The notes under the pieces are model-generated. The model ran no database searches, had not been told where the DNA came from, and saw only the letters and a list, made by a program, of their open reading frames with translations. Made by a program: the position numbers and the translations under genes. 64,000 bases of DNA, taken from assembly GCF_007744515.1 (NCBI RefSeq), contig NZ_CP036268.1:2581712-2645711 (forward strand), given 5' to 3'. Numbering within the stretch: position 1 is the stretch's first letter; each line of letters starts with the position of its first letter. Positions 26,999 to 38,614 of the stretch are shown here, piece by piece. The DNA comes from Stratiformator vulcanicus (lineage in GTDB: Bacteria; Planctomycetota; Planctomycetia; Planctomycetales; Planctomycetaceae).

Positions 26999-28318
26999 TC
27001 ATAGCCGCTTGTCATCCGCCCATTTTCTTGACGGAGAGGGCGGGTCGCGGTCTGTCGGCTGGTAGAACTTGCGATCGGCTCCGAGATAGTCCTGCGCGAT
27101 CCAACCGTCGGGATCGTCGTGCGGATATTTGTAGCCGTCACCTTTGCCGCCGAAGCGGGCCGCCGTTGAGTTTCCATCACGCAGGTGGGGAGGCACGGGG
27201 AGCGACGGATTGTTGCGGACGTCGGATAAGGCGGCGTCGATGGCTCGATAGCAGGCATTCGACTTGGGAGCGCACGCGACATAAATCGCTGCTTCCGCTA
27301 GCGGAATGCGGCCTTCAGGCATTCCGATGAACTCCAGCGCCTGTGCTGCGGATTGGGCGACGACGAGCGCCTGCGGGTCAGCAGTGCCAACGTCTTCGGC
27401 CGCACAAATCAAGATGCGGCGGGCGATAAACCGAGGATCGTCCCCTGCCTCAAGCATCATAGCCATCCAGTAGATCGCCGCGTCGGGATCGCCGCCGCGC
27501 ATACTCTTGATGAACGCGCTGATGATGTTGTAGTGGTCGTCCCCGGTTCCGTCGTAGCGAAGCGCTTTTTTCTGGACGGACTCTTGGGCGACGTCGAGAT
27601 CGACAGTCGCCTCCGGCGGCACGGAAAGCACGGCTACTTCGAGTCCCGTTAGTGCCCGGCGGGCATCGCCGTCGCTGACGCGAACCAGGAAGTCGATCGC
27701 GTCGTCGGTCACCGTGACGGAACGATCACCGAGCCCTCGCTCGCTGTCGTGGATCGCTCGCCGAAGCAAGTCGGCCAATTCCGAATCGGCAATCGGTTGG
27801 AACTCGAAGATCGTGCTACGCGACAGCAGCGGGGCGACAAGTGCGAAATAGGGATTGGCCGTAGTGGCCCCGACCAGAATTACAACGCCCCGTTCGACGT
27901 CCGGAAGCAGGACGTCCTGCTGAGCTTTGTTGAAGCGGTGCAGCTCGTCGATGAACAAGACGGTCCGTTGCCCGGAGGCTTCGATCCGATCGACCGCCCT
28001 CGCCAGAATCTCTCGCACGTCCTTCACACCGGCGGCAGCGGCGTTCAGGGTCTCCATCACGCTGTCGGAGCCTTTGGCGATCAGCCGCGCGAGAGAAGTC
28101 TTTCCCGTGCCGGGAGGGCCGACGAACACGACCGATCCGAGCCGGTCGGCTTCGATCATCCGCCGCAGCAATTTGCCGGGGCCGAGAAAGTGCTGCTGGC
28201 CGACGAACTCATCAATGCTGCGGGGACGCATCCGTTCGGCGAGCGGCTTGACCTCGTCGAGCCGGCGTCGTTCCTGCTCGGCAAATAGATTGGTGCCGTC
28301 TTTGAATTGCTTTGCCAT
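26999..28318 (-). CDS. rarA: Replication-associated recombination protein RarA (MgsA)
   Basis: I start at ATG 28318 (MAKQFKDGTNLFAEQE), not at the longer frame beginning at 28369, because relatives start near this point; that gives 439 residues. AAA+ motifs: GPPGTGKTS (67-75), DELHRFNKAQQD as Walker B and GATTANPYF as sensor 1; the C-terminal tetramerisation part includes GDPDAAIYWMAMMLEAGDD. RarA acts at stalled replication forks. It stands between the OLD-like gene (convergent) and the DUF4912 gene (same strand). Confidence 0.95.
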   Translation of the reverse strand: MAKQFKDGTNLFAEQERRRLDEVKPLAERMRPRSIDEFVGQQHFLGPGKLLRRMIEADRLGSVVFVGPPGTGKTSLARLIAKGSDSVMETLNAAAAGVKDVREILARAVDRIEASGQRTVLFIDELHRFNKAQQDVLLPDVERGVVILVGATTANPYFALVAPLLSRSTIFEFQPIADSELADLLRRAIHDSERGLGDRSVTVTDDAIDFLVRVSDGDARRALTGLEVAVLSVPPEATVDLDVAQESVQKKALRYDGTGDDHYNIISAFIKSMRGGDPDAAIYWMAMMLEAGDDPRFIARRILICAAEDVGTADPQALVVAQSAAQALEFIGMPEGRIPLAEAAIYVACAPKSNACYRAIDAALSDVRNNPSLPVPPHLRDGNSTAARFGGKGDGYKYPHDDPDGWIAQDYLGADRKFYQPTDRDPPSPSRKWADDKRL

Positions 28319-28722
28319 GCGAGCAGCATGACGTGAGAAGGCGGCGCGGTCACGCGCAAGTGCTTCCAAAGCTGTGAGAGCGCATAGAAAACCCCTACCG
28401 CGGTAGATCCGGGAGTTTGCACCGACCCGTAGATAGCTACGTGGGCACCCTGCCTCCGGGTTGCGTGATCCGATACCAGGTCGGCTATACGCGCGGCCGG
28501 AGAATGTCAGGGTTCCCTATATCGGTGCTTGTAGGGCCGGCAAACTGGCCCGGATCAGCACGGCAGGGGCAAGCAATTCACTTGAACTGCGTCACGATCG
28601 TAGCTCGCCGGCCGAAGGCGGGCAAGCTGTAAATTCAGCGGTGAAGCAGCAATCTATTGAATCGCGATCTCGCCCGATTTCCGGTTGACAATCCCGTTTT
28701 TCGAATCGCTCGCAGCCAGCAC
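28319..28722. other. Gene-free stretch upstream of rarA
   Basis: About 400 bases between the stop of the DUF4912 gene and the rarA start, both on the minus strand. No ORF, repeat or terminator was recognised. It should contain the rarA promoter. Confidence 0.4.
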
Positions 28723-29832
28723 CTACAACTCTTCGATCGACTGCGGTTCAAGCTCTTTGACGTTCTGTTCGACGGCCAGGATCGAGGTCCGCTGCTCGAC
28801 GCCATCGGGACTGACGGCCACCGCAGGAATGACCATACGGCCGTCTTCGAGGCGGATTTTCATCGTGAATCGACCATCCCGACCGAGGCGGACGACCTCA
28901 CCCATCACCGTGACCTGAGCTTCCGGATGAGTTGAGCCGTTGATGACCAGTTCGGTCTCCAGTTCCAACTGCCCGTGCGATGACGAGCGGCCATCTTTGG
29001 CGAGGGCGAATGACGCGGCCCGGGCGCTGAGGAACTTTTCGAATTGCGGATCAGCCCCGGACGTCTTGGCCGGGACCAGTCGCTCCAAATCGTTCCCGTT
29101 CGAATCGCTGTTCCACCCGGGCCGCTCGGCTGCTTTCGATCCGGGACGCGGTGTGGCCACCCGGCGGGATTTTCCGAGAGCGTAGAACTTGTTCTTGGTG
29201 GTCAGGTAGCCGACTTCGAGGCGAAATTGCGAGGGTGCATTGCTGACCGGGACGAACCAATGGTCAACCTCACCGTGAATAGGAATATCGCAGACGAAGG
29301 ACGACTTGGCGGCACGAACCTCATCCATTTCAACGGAATGGACGCGGATGACCGGAATTGCCGCATACCAGTCGTGCGCCAACGCGGCGGCAGCTCGTTG
29401 CACAGAAGATTTTTTGATAACCCAGCGGGCGTGCAGCCAGTGCGGGTCGTGAGCCACAACGGTCAATCCTTCCTGACCGGGATCGCCATCAAGGACGGTC
29501 GAAATATCCTTGCGAATCGCGCGAGTCCCTGCCCCGGCGACGTGCATTCCGCTTCCTGATTGCTTCGCCAAAGCTTGAATTCGATTCTCGGGACGGCTGC
29601 TGTGAGCTTGCACATTCCGATTCCCGTTTGATTTCGACTTCGCACTCAACTTGGCCGATGCGGGACGAGTCTTGACGGCTGAATTGCCGTTGCGTCCGCC
29701 CGGACCGAACACGTCGATCAACGCTTCAATCAACTCGTCTTTTCGCATTCCGTGCCAACCGGCAACCTGGTGCTGCTTCGCAAGCTCGGCGAGCTCTTTG
29801 CGAGTGTTGTCTTTGAGCTGTGCTTGAGTCAT
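28723..29832 (-). CDS. DUF4912 protein with N-terminal Rho_N (SAP-like) domain
   Basis: A 369-residue protein. Residues about 1-45 (KDNTRKELAELAKQHQV then MRKDELIEALI) form a Rho N-terminal, SAP-like helix-extended-loop-helix that usually binds nucleic acids. A disordered basic linker follows (46-115). DUF4912 (about 130-240) includes DPHWLHARWVI and HSVEMDEVRAAKSSFVCDIPIHG. The last part (285-369) repeats a GSTHPEAQVTVMGEVVRLG-like strand pattern. DUF4912 proteins are of unknown function; the fold may resemble galactose-binding or Ig-like domains. It is a single gene with no obvious partner. Confidence 0.83.
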   Translation of the reverse strand: MTQAQLKDNTRKELAELAKQHQVAGWHGMRKDELIEALIDVFGPGGRNGNSAVKTRPASAKLSAKSKSNGNRNVQAHSSRPENRIQALAKQSGSGMHVAGAGTRAIRKDISTVLDGDPGQEGLTVVAHDPHWLHARWVIKKSSVQRAAAALAHDWYAAIPVIRVHSVEMDEVRAAKSSFVCDIPIHGEVDHWFVPVSNAPSQFRLEVGYLTTKNKFYALGKSRRVATPRPGSKAAERPGWNSDSNGNDLERLVPAKTSGADPQFEKFLSARAASFALAKDGRSSSHGQLELETELVINGSTHPEAQVTVMGEVVRLGRDGRFTMKIRLEDGRMVIPAVAVSPDGVEQRTSILAVEQNVKELEPQSIEEL

Positions 29833-30610
29833 TGGCTCAATGTCCTTTTCGAAACACTATTAAAATGCTTGGATTACGGAGAGGTCGGGCCGACGTTCTT
29901 TTCGTTCCCGGCATTTGCCTGCTCGAGTTGAACGAACTGGGGCAGTCTGCGGTTCAATTCGATCAGCCGAAGAAAAAACGGCATCCCGTTGACGTGGATG
30001 CCGTTCGATGTGTCGAGCAGAAGACGCGGCAGATGTCGGATGTTTGCCGTCAGTCATTCGGAAGTCGGAATCGATCGAGCAAGTCGGAAATTTGCCTTCC
30101 GACTGAGCGAAATCGCTGCGTCCCGTGATGCCGGTCGGTCCGTAAAAAGCCATGAACATCGTCCAAGGCACTCCCAGGTCGAATGCGATTTAGCTCGACT
30201 TTGGCGATCCCTGCCGACGTCCGTTGATGGATTCCGTCGCGGATGGACATCGGAGCAGTTCGCTACCCATCCGCATCACGATTTCTTTTGTACCGGAACG
30301 TCAGGCCGTGAACAATTTGACGAAGGGTTGCCGTGAGGCATCGGAAGGCCGACTTCGATTCAAAGCCTTTTGATATGAGTGAGTTGCGCCATCAATGAAT
30401 TTCGCGTTCAGATTTCGTGACGATCTCAAAAAATAGGTAGAACCACCTGTTGGCCGCGGAAGTTCACTCAATTGGGGGTGTCGACTCGACAGGTCGGCAG
30501 CTGATCTCTAACGTCATCGGATGCGCTCGAAGCTCTGCCGCTTGCTTGCTTGGCGTCACGGATTCGAACTGTTCTCTGCGAAGAATTGCATCGAAACGGA
30601 TTGCACTGGA
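29833..30610. other. 778-base gene-free region before the ATP synthase operon
   Basis: No protein-coding frame here looks real. It holds an isolated minus-strand intrinsic terminator (29973-30005) and a second hairpin (30082-30104, AGTCGGAA paired with TTCCGACT). It must also hold the promoters of the DUF4912 gene and of the atp operon, which I cannot pinpoint. Confidence 0.5.
29973..30005 (-). terminator. Orphan intrinsic terminator (minus strand)
   Basis: On the minus strand a perfect 10-base stem (AACGGCATCC at 30005-29996 paired with GGATGCCGTT at 29986-29977, loop of 9) runs into TTTTTT. No gene ends just before it on that strand: the nearest upstream sequence (30006 to about 30600) has no credible ORF. 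It may terminate a small non-coding RNA that includes the hairpin at 30082-30104. Confidence 0.65.
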
Positions 30611-30886
30611 ATGGCTCAGCCCGACCGAACCGACGAGAGTGGCCGCTCACCTTTGGCCGTTGGTTTGGCGTGGTCCTCCAGAATCACCACGATCGCTCTG
30701 GAAATGGCGCTGCCGCCGTTGTTGGGTTGGTGGCTTGATACCAAGCTTGGAACGACGCCGCTGCTGGTCATCTTGCTAAGCATTCTCGGATTTGCCTCGG
30801 CGATGTTTCACCTGATCGCGCTGGCTCGCAGCTTGAGTCCTTCGAAGCCTGAAACAGGCTCAATCACGGAAGGCGACGACTCTTGA
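30611..30886 (+). CDS. atpZ: AtpZ-like ATP synthase accessory protein
   Basis: A 91-residue protein; I start at ATG 30611 (MAQPDRTDE), dropping 30 unlikely residues of the longer frame. Two membrane helices span about 22-42 and 46-70, with PPLLGWWLDTKLGTTPLLVI in between and after, which matches the AtpZ family encoded first in many atp operons. AtpZ works with AtpI in assembly of the c ring and possibly Mg/Ca transport. The stop overlaps the next start (TTGA). Confidence 0.82.
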   Translation: MAQPDRTDESGRSPLAVGLAWSSRITTIALEMALPPLLGWWLDTKLGTTPLLVILLSILGFASAMFHLIALARSLSPSKPETGSITEGDDS

Positions 30887-31347
30887 GCGAGACACCGCGA
30901 CGATCTGACGCACGTTTGGGGGCGGGAGTTCTGACGGCCGTAATCGTCGGACTTTCCTTGCTTTTCTCAGTTCCGGCGTGGTTTACGGCGGGGCCGACGG
31001 GACTGCGCGGCTTAATCTTCGCCGCTGTGCTGTGTTTGTTGCCCGGTTGGGTGGTGTTCGCGATCCTTGGGCTGTATAAGTCCGCGAAGTCTCGGGCGTT
31101 TGGGGTGCTGGCCGGAGCAGGAATTCGTTTCGCGGTTGCGATCGCGGGCGTCCTGTGGGTCAAGACTCAGTGGTCGGAAGACGGTTGGCAGGCGTTTCTC
31201 GTCTGGATGGCCGTGTTATATCCGATCTGCTTGGTGGTCGAGACGATCCTGATTCTCCGTCAGACCTCGGATCAATCGACGATCGGGTCGGGCGGCACTG
31301 AACCTGATTATCCTCCGCAGAATACCGAAGCCACCGATGGCAGCTGA
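30883..31347 (+). CDS. atpI: AtpI-like membrane protein
   Basis: A 154-residue protein that starts at TTG overlapping the stop of atpZ (TTGA), with GGAAGG upstream. Four hydrophobic segments (about 13-35, 40-64, 70-92, 100-122) and position directly before atpB fit AtpI, the chaperone-like subunit that helps c-ring assembly, although sequence similarity is weak. The tail (125-154) is polar. The end overlaps the atpB start by 11 bases. Confidence 0.68.
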   Translation: MSETPRRSDARLGAGVLTAVIVGLSLLFSVPAWFTAGPTGLRGLIFAAVLCLLPGWVVFAILGLYKSAKSRAFGVLAGAGIRFAVAIAGVLWVKTQWSEDGWQAFLVWMAVLYPICLVVETILILRQTSDQSTIGSGGTEPDYPPQNTEATDGS

Positions 31348-32341
31348 ATCCGCAGGAGCTGAAACCGCCGGCCCTTTTGATGTCGTGCAAGACACGGCAT
31401 TCCATCACGTCGCGGATAGTGGTTTCTTCGAACTGCCGATGGGCGGTGAGCTTGAGATTCCCGGCTTCTTGCTGGCGATCGGCATCACGAAGTACGTGAT
31501 TCTGCAATTCATTGCTTTCGCGCTCGCCTTCTTGGTCTTCAGCGTGCTCGCCCGCAAAATGCGGAGCGGTCAGCCGATCAAAGGCCGCTTCTGGAACTTC
31601 TGGGAAGTTCTTTGCGTGTACCTCAGAGACGAAGTCGTCCGTCCGACCATCGGTGACCCGCACGCCCATCAGGAGCACGGCGATGGCGCCGGAGAGCCGG
31701 AAGGGCAGTTCGACCCGGGTCACAGTGATCCGCTCAAAGAAGCGAACGCTCCGTTCTCGACCCGCAATGAGGGGACGGAGTTGCCGACGGCCGAACTCGG
31801 TGGTCATCCCGCCGATGTTTATCTGCCGGTCATTTGGTCGCTGTTCTTTTTTATCCTGTTTTGCAATCTGCTCGGCGCGATTCCCTATCTGGGATCGCCG
31901 ACCGGGAATCTGTTCGTCACCGGCGTGCTGGCCCTGTTTGTGTTCGGCTACGTCGTGTGGACAGGATCGAAGCAATCGGGCTTTGTTGGATTCTTTAAGT
32001 CGCTGGTGCCGGGAATGGAGCTGCCGGGCATCATGAAGCCGATCCTGATTCCCATGATTTGGGTGATCGAGTTCTTCGGGCTGCTCGTGAAGCACTTCGT
32101 CTTGGCCGTGCGACTTTTCGCAAACATGCTCGCCGGACACATGGTGGTCGGCGCGATTTTGGGATTTATCGGCGTTGCCGCGACTTTCGAAAGCTCGGCG
32201 ATGTTCGGTGCAATTACAACGGCAAGTATTGTCGGGCAGGTCTTCATCGGACTGCTCGAGCTTTTTGTGGCGTTTCTCCAGGCGTATATCTTCGCGTTTC
32301 TGGCGACGCTGTTTATCTCGTCGGCGGTGCATCCGCACTAA
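31337..32341 (+). CDS. atpB: F1Fo ATP synthase subunit a
   Basis: A 334-residue membrane protein; family members are usually 240-280. The helix with the essential arginine is intact (FVLAVRLFANMLAGHMVVGA, about residues 254-273). The extra length comes from a long polar, His/Asp/Glu-rich insert after the first helices (about 110-160: DPHAHQEHGDGAGEPEG), probably exposed on the membrane side opposite F1. Subunit a forms the proton half-channels next to the c ring. It is part of the atpZ-to-atpC operon. Confidence 0.95.
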   Translation: MAAESAGAETAGPFDVVQDTAFHHVADSGFFELPMGGELEIPGFLLAIGITKYVILQFIAFALAFLVFSVLARKMRSGQPIKGRFWNFWEVLCVYLRDEVVRPTIGDPHAHQEHGDGAGEPEGQFDPGHSDPLKEANAPFSTRNEGTELPTAELGGHPADVYLPVIWSLFFFILFCNLLGAIPYLGSPTGNLFVTGVLALFVFGYVVWTGSKQSGFVGFFKSLVPGMELPGIMKPILIPMIWVIEFFGLLVKHFVLAVRLFANMLAGHMVVGAILGFIGVAATFESSAMFGAITTASIVGQVFIGLLELFVAFLQAYIFAFLATLFISSAVHPH

Positions 32342-32426
32342 CCGATCGAGCTCGACTCAAAGTTGGGACCATTAAGAACCGCGGCCTCTTGAGGTCAGTT
32401 TCGTTTCCAAGAAGGATTGAACCGGG

Positions 32427-32726
32427 ATGTTTGCTCTGATTCGCGGCGTGCAGATGACTTTAATGGTAGTGGGCGCACTTGTGATGCTCACCGCCCCGGC
32501 AATGGCCCAAGACGGAGACAGCTTAATTGCTGCCGGTGGCGCCTTCGGCGCTGGTCTGGCGATCCTGGGGGCCGGGCTCGGCATTGGGCGTATTGGTGGG
32601 CAAGCCGTCGAGGCGATGGCTCGTCAGCCGGAAGTGGCCGGGCAGATTCAGACCGCGATGATTATCGCTGCGGCTCTGATTGAAGGGGCGACCTTCTTCG
32701 CACTGATCGTGTGCATTATTAAATAA
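32427..32726 (+). CDS. atpE: F1Fo ATP synthase subunit c with N-terminal leader
   Basis: A 99-residue protein; the mature hairpin would be about 72. Residues 1-27 (VVGALVMLTAPAMA before QDGD) look like a signal peptide, giving the c subunit a cleavable leader. Helix 1 has the GxGxG-type pattern AGLGIGRIGG, the loop ARQPE is intact (65-69) and the ion-carrying Glu86 lies in AALIEGATFF. The Gln and Ser/Thr ligands typical of sodium-driven c rings are Ile, Gly and Ala here, so protons are the likely coupling ion. AGAAGGA precedes the ATG. Confidence 0.95.
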   Translation: MFALIRGVQMTLMVVGALVMLTAPAMAQDGDSLIAAGGAFGAGLAILGAGLGIGRIGGQAVEAMARQPEVAGQIQTAMIIAAALIEGATFFALIVCIIK

Positions 32727-32820
32727 GTGGTCGGATTGATCGTTAAGCGTTCAGTCGATTCCTGCGGTCGCGCGAAGGCTGTTGAGGCTGCTTGGTATGT
32801 TCCTGAGTTCTGAGGCTGGT

Positions 32821-33561
32821 ATGCATTGTCATCCATTGCATCGGGCGGCACCGATCTTAACTCTGGCGGTGGTTTGCATTCTCTCGCTTGTCGGCGTACC
32901 TGCTTTAGCGCAGGAGTCGGGAGAGGCTGATGTCGTCGAGCAGGAAAGCCATGAGGCTGAAGACGGCGATTCGCACGAGCACGACTCAGATCACGATGCG
33001 GGGCACGACGGCGAGCACGGTGAACATCACGTCGATGTCGACGATCTGATGGATCAAAACGCTGGCCTTAAGGGCTTGCCGTTGGCGTTCTGGACCGGTG
33101 TCACCTTTGTCGTGTTCTTAATCGTGCTCTCGCGAGTAGCGTGGGGGCCGATGGTGACGGCACTCGATCAACGGGAGCAACGCATTCGCGATGACATCGC
33201 GGCTGCGGAATCGGCTCGCGTGAAATCGGAGCAGATGCTGGCCGATCACGAGAAAAAGCTCGACGCCGTTCAGGACGAGGTCAAAGAGATTCTCGCCGAA
33301 GCGCGTCGCGATGCGGAGACCGCGAAGTCAAATATCATGGCTGAAGCTCAGTCCGAAGCGGAAGCCGCCCGGCGTCGGGCGGAAACCGATATCGAACGGG
33401 CCAAGGACCAAGCGCTCAAAGAACTTTTCGATCGCCTGAACGACCGCGTCGTCGATATGAGCGGCTACGTCCTCGGCCGGTCGATGGACGATGCGGATCA
33501 CCGAAAGCTTATTGACGAAGCGTTGGTTTCATTCGAGGCGAATGGTCCAACCAAGGCGTAA
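32821..33561 (+). CDS. atpF: F1Fo ATP synthase subunit b with secreted-type N-terminus
   Basis: A 246-residue protein from ATG 32821 (TGAGG just upstream); ATG 32797 is a possible alternative adding eight residues. It begins with a signal-like segment (about 8-32, ending VPALAQ), then an acidic, His-rich stretch (about 34-80: HEHDSDHDAGHDGEHGEHH), one transmembrane helix (about 92-114) and a long coiled coil (120-220) that links to F1. Ordinary b subunits are about 160 residues and lack the leader and the His/Asp part. Since the c subunit also seems to have a leader, export-style insertion of Fo subunits may be general in this organism. Confidence 0.93.
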   Translation: MHCHPLHRAAPILTLAVVCILSLVGVPALAQESGEADVVEQESHEAEDGDSHEHDSDHDAGHDGEHGEHHVDVDDLMDQNAGLKGLPLAFWTGVTFVVFLIVLSRVAWGPMVTALDQREQRIRDDIAAAESARVKSEQMLADHEKKLDAVQDEVKEILAEARRDAETAKSNIMAEAQSEAEAARRRAETDIERAKDQALKELFDRLNDRVVDMSGYVLGRSMDDADHRKLIDEALVSFEANGPTKA

Positions 33562-34288
33562 GGCCGACAGATAGTCTCAAGGGAAACTCGCTTAACGACC
33601 TCCCATCAACTATCTCTTGCTGCTTTCCGCTTTTTAACGGAACGATACGACTCCAAACTTTCGAGAACCTTCCCGCGATTAATTACCCCTATGTCCTCTG
33701 AAACTGCCGATCTGGCCCAAGACCGTGTTCGCAGCGTGATGGAAGACCCCAGCGCGCTGTCGATCGCGCGGGTCTATGCACAGGCTTTGGTCGAGGCAGC
33801 GGGGGATGAACTTGACGACGTGATCGCTGAGTTAGATGCCTATTTCGAACACATTGCGGGCAAGTTTCCGGAGTTCGGCGCAGCGATGTCGGGCGGCATG
33901 CTCAGTATCGACCGGGTTCAGCACCTGATCGATCAGGCGTTCGCGCCGAATTGCTCGGAAGTCTTCACTAACTTTTTGCGTGTCCTCGCCAAGCGGGAAC
34001 GACTCGATTTATTGCCGTTGATTCTGCAACAGGTCGAAAAGGTCCGCCGGCGATTACACGGACAAAAACGCGTTATCGTGACCACGGCGGTTCCGCTCGG
34101 TGACGAACAACTCGATCAGATGAAGTCACGCTTCCGCAATCAACTTCCGTTCGACCCGGTCGTCGAGACCAACGTCAAACCGGAGTTGATCGGCGGAATG
34201 GTGATTCAAATCGGTGACACCGTTTACGATTCCTCGGTGCGGGCCCGGCTCAAACAGCTAAGGTCGCGACTGCGAGAGAAAACCAACT

Positions 34289-35827
<1,539 letters not shown>

Positions 35828-35832
35828 CGAAA

Positions 35833-35905
35833 GCCGTCAGCTGTCAGCCGTTAGCTGTCAGCTTTCGTGTTTAAGGACTTGCTGATAGCTGACAGCCGAT
35901 AGCTA
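35833..35905. repeat. Palindromic repeats between atpA and atpG
   Basis: Copies of AGCTGTCAGC-type units run in one orientation (35837-35862) and in the reverse orientation (GCTGATAGCTGACAGCC, 35881-35897), so the spacer can fold into a long imperfect hairpin. The same units recur between atpG and atpD. There is no T-run, so it is not a simple terminator; it may adjust mRNA stability between the two genes. Confidence 0.72.
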
Positions 35906-35922
35906 AGAGCTTTTAAGAAAAC

Positions 35923-36798
35923 ATGGCCAAAGCCCGCGCAATTGTTAAACGCCTCAAGGCGGTCAAGAACATCCGCAAGATTACGCGGACGATGGAATTG
36001 ATCGCGACTGCGCGCTTCAAGAAAGCGATGGATCGCGCGACGGAGGCGGCTGCGTACACGCGAAAGATTTCCGAAATCGTTGCTGATCTCGCCAAGTCCT
36101 CGGGTGAAATTTCGCATCCGCTGTTGGTCCAGCCGGCTTCGACGCAGAACGTCACGCTGCTGGTACTGACATCGAATCGCGGGCTGTGCGGAGGCTTCAA
36201 CGCCGCCGTGCTGCGCCAGGCGACGGGCCGCTATAAATCACTTAAGAAGCAGTCGCTCGATACGACAGTCGAGGTCTGCGGGAAGCGGGGCATCTCTTTC
36301 CTGAAGTTTCAGGACATCGCGATGGATCGCACCTATACGAATTTCGAAGACAAGCCGGGCTTCAATGAGGTCGAAGAACTCGCCGACCGATACATTGAGG
36401 ACTACACGAGTGGAAAGCTCGACCGGCTTGACGTGGCCTACACGAGATTCGAATCGGCCGGCAAACAGACTGCAATCATTGAGACGCTGCTGCCCATTGG
36501 CGATTTGGCCGCCGGAGATGACGCGGGCGTCGGCAGCACCATCGACTACGAATTTCTGCCCTCGGCCGAAGACATTTTGATGGAGATCGTCCCCGCGGCC
36601 TTCAAGGCCCGGTTGTTTAAGTGCTTCCTCGATAGCGCCGTCAGCGAGCAGATTGCCCGGATGGTCGCGATGAAGGGGGCCACCGAGAATGCCGACGAGA
36701 TGATCGGCACGCTCTCACAGAAATATAACCGGGCCCGTCAGGCCCAGATTACGTCCGAACTCGCCGAAGTCATCGGCGGTGCAGCAGCGTTGGAATAA
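35923..36798 (+). CDS. atpG: F1Fo ATP synthase subunit gamma
   Basis: A 291-residue protein with the typical start (AKARAIVKRLKAVKNIRKIT), the SNRGLCGGFN motif (about 86-95) and the C-terminal helix MVAMKGATENADEMIG then KYNRARQAQITSELAEVIGGAAAL. Gamma is the rotor shaft inside the alpha/beta ring. Repeat-rich spacers flank it on both sides. Confidence 0.97.
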   Translation: MAKARAIVKRLKAVKNIRKITRTMELIATARFKKAMDRATEAAAYTRKISEIVADLAKSSGEISHPLLVQPASTQNVTLLVLTSNRGLCGGFNAAVLRQATGRYKSLKKQSLDTTVEVCGKRGISFLKFQDIAMDRTYTNFEDKPGFNEVEELADRYIEDYTSGKLDRLDVAYTRFESAGKQTAIIETLLPIGDLAAGDDAGVGSTIDYEFLPSAEDILMEIVPAAFKARLFKCFLDSAVSEQIARMVAMKGATENADEMIGTLSQKYNRARQAQITSELAEVIGGAAALE

Positions 36799-36805
36799 AG
36801 CTCTC

Positions 36806-36892
36806 AGCTGTCAGTTCTCGGCTGTCAGCTCGTTTCAATAACAAATTTGATCGCAGAAAAGCTGATAGCTGACGGCTGAATGCTGACAGCTT
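36806..36892. repeat. Palindromic repeats between atpG and atpD
   Basis: Units of AGCTGTCAG type (36806-36830) face AGCTGATAGCTGACGGC and TGCTGACAGCTT (36860-36892) across a short AT-rich middle. It is the same family as the repeats between atpA and atpG, and could again fold into a hairpin. Confidence 0.72.
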
Positions 36893-36901
36893 CCGGAGTG
36901 A

Positions 36902-38344
<1,443 letters not shown>

Positions 38345-38354
38345 GACGCCCCTA

Positions 38355-38591
38355 ATGGCCAATGTGTTCGAGTTTGTGCCCGGCCGGTGGTACCGGTTTC
38401 ATTACCCCGGCGGGTTCTCGGACGAAGCGCGTTGCAAGGGATTCGATCAGAAGCGACAAACCTATCTGGTGGAATTCCGCGGCGACCCCGGAGCGGTGGT
38501 GACACTGACCGACCTGTTGATCAACGCGTATAAATTTGAAGAGATTCCCGCGGCCGTGGCTCCGCCTTCCCCGACGGCTCCGCGGTCATAA
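38355..38591 (+). CDS. Unknown 78-residue ORF between atpD and atpC
   Basis: A 78-residue product from ATG 38355, ten bases after atpD and 23 before atpC, on the same strand. It reads MANVFEFVPGRWYRFHY at the start, FRGDPGAVVTLTDLLINAYKFEEI in the middle and a Pro/Ala tail. The strand-rich, aromatic pattern could be a small SH3-like barrel. I know no such gene in standard atp operons. Its position within a tight operon and its plausible composition make it likely coding. It may act in assembly or regulation of the enzyme. Confidence 0.7.
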   Translation: MANVFEFVPGRWYRFHYPGGFSDEARCKGFDQKRQTYLVEFRGDPGAVVTLTDLLINAYKFEEIPAAVAPPSPTAPRS

Positions 38592-38614
38592 GTCCAGCAA
38601 AGTTCGGTTCGATC

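Noticed and set aside
29860-30250. Small open frames (about 100 and 66 residues) in the 778-base gene-free region
   Set aside because: Low-complexity, Arg/Ser-rich translations without ribosome binding sites; they also cross the terminator hairpin.
31160-32338. A 392-residue open frame opposite atpI and atpB
   Set aside because: It lies antisense to two well-supported membrane-protein genes and reads as a His/Arg/Gln-rich polar chain without any fold signal.
32427-32726. A sodium-coupled ATP synthase
   Set aside because: The Gln and Ser/Thr positions that bind sodium in known c rings are Ile, Gly and Ala here, which fits protons.
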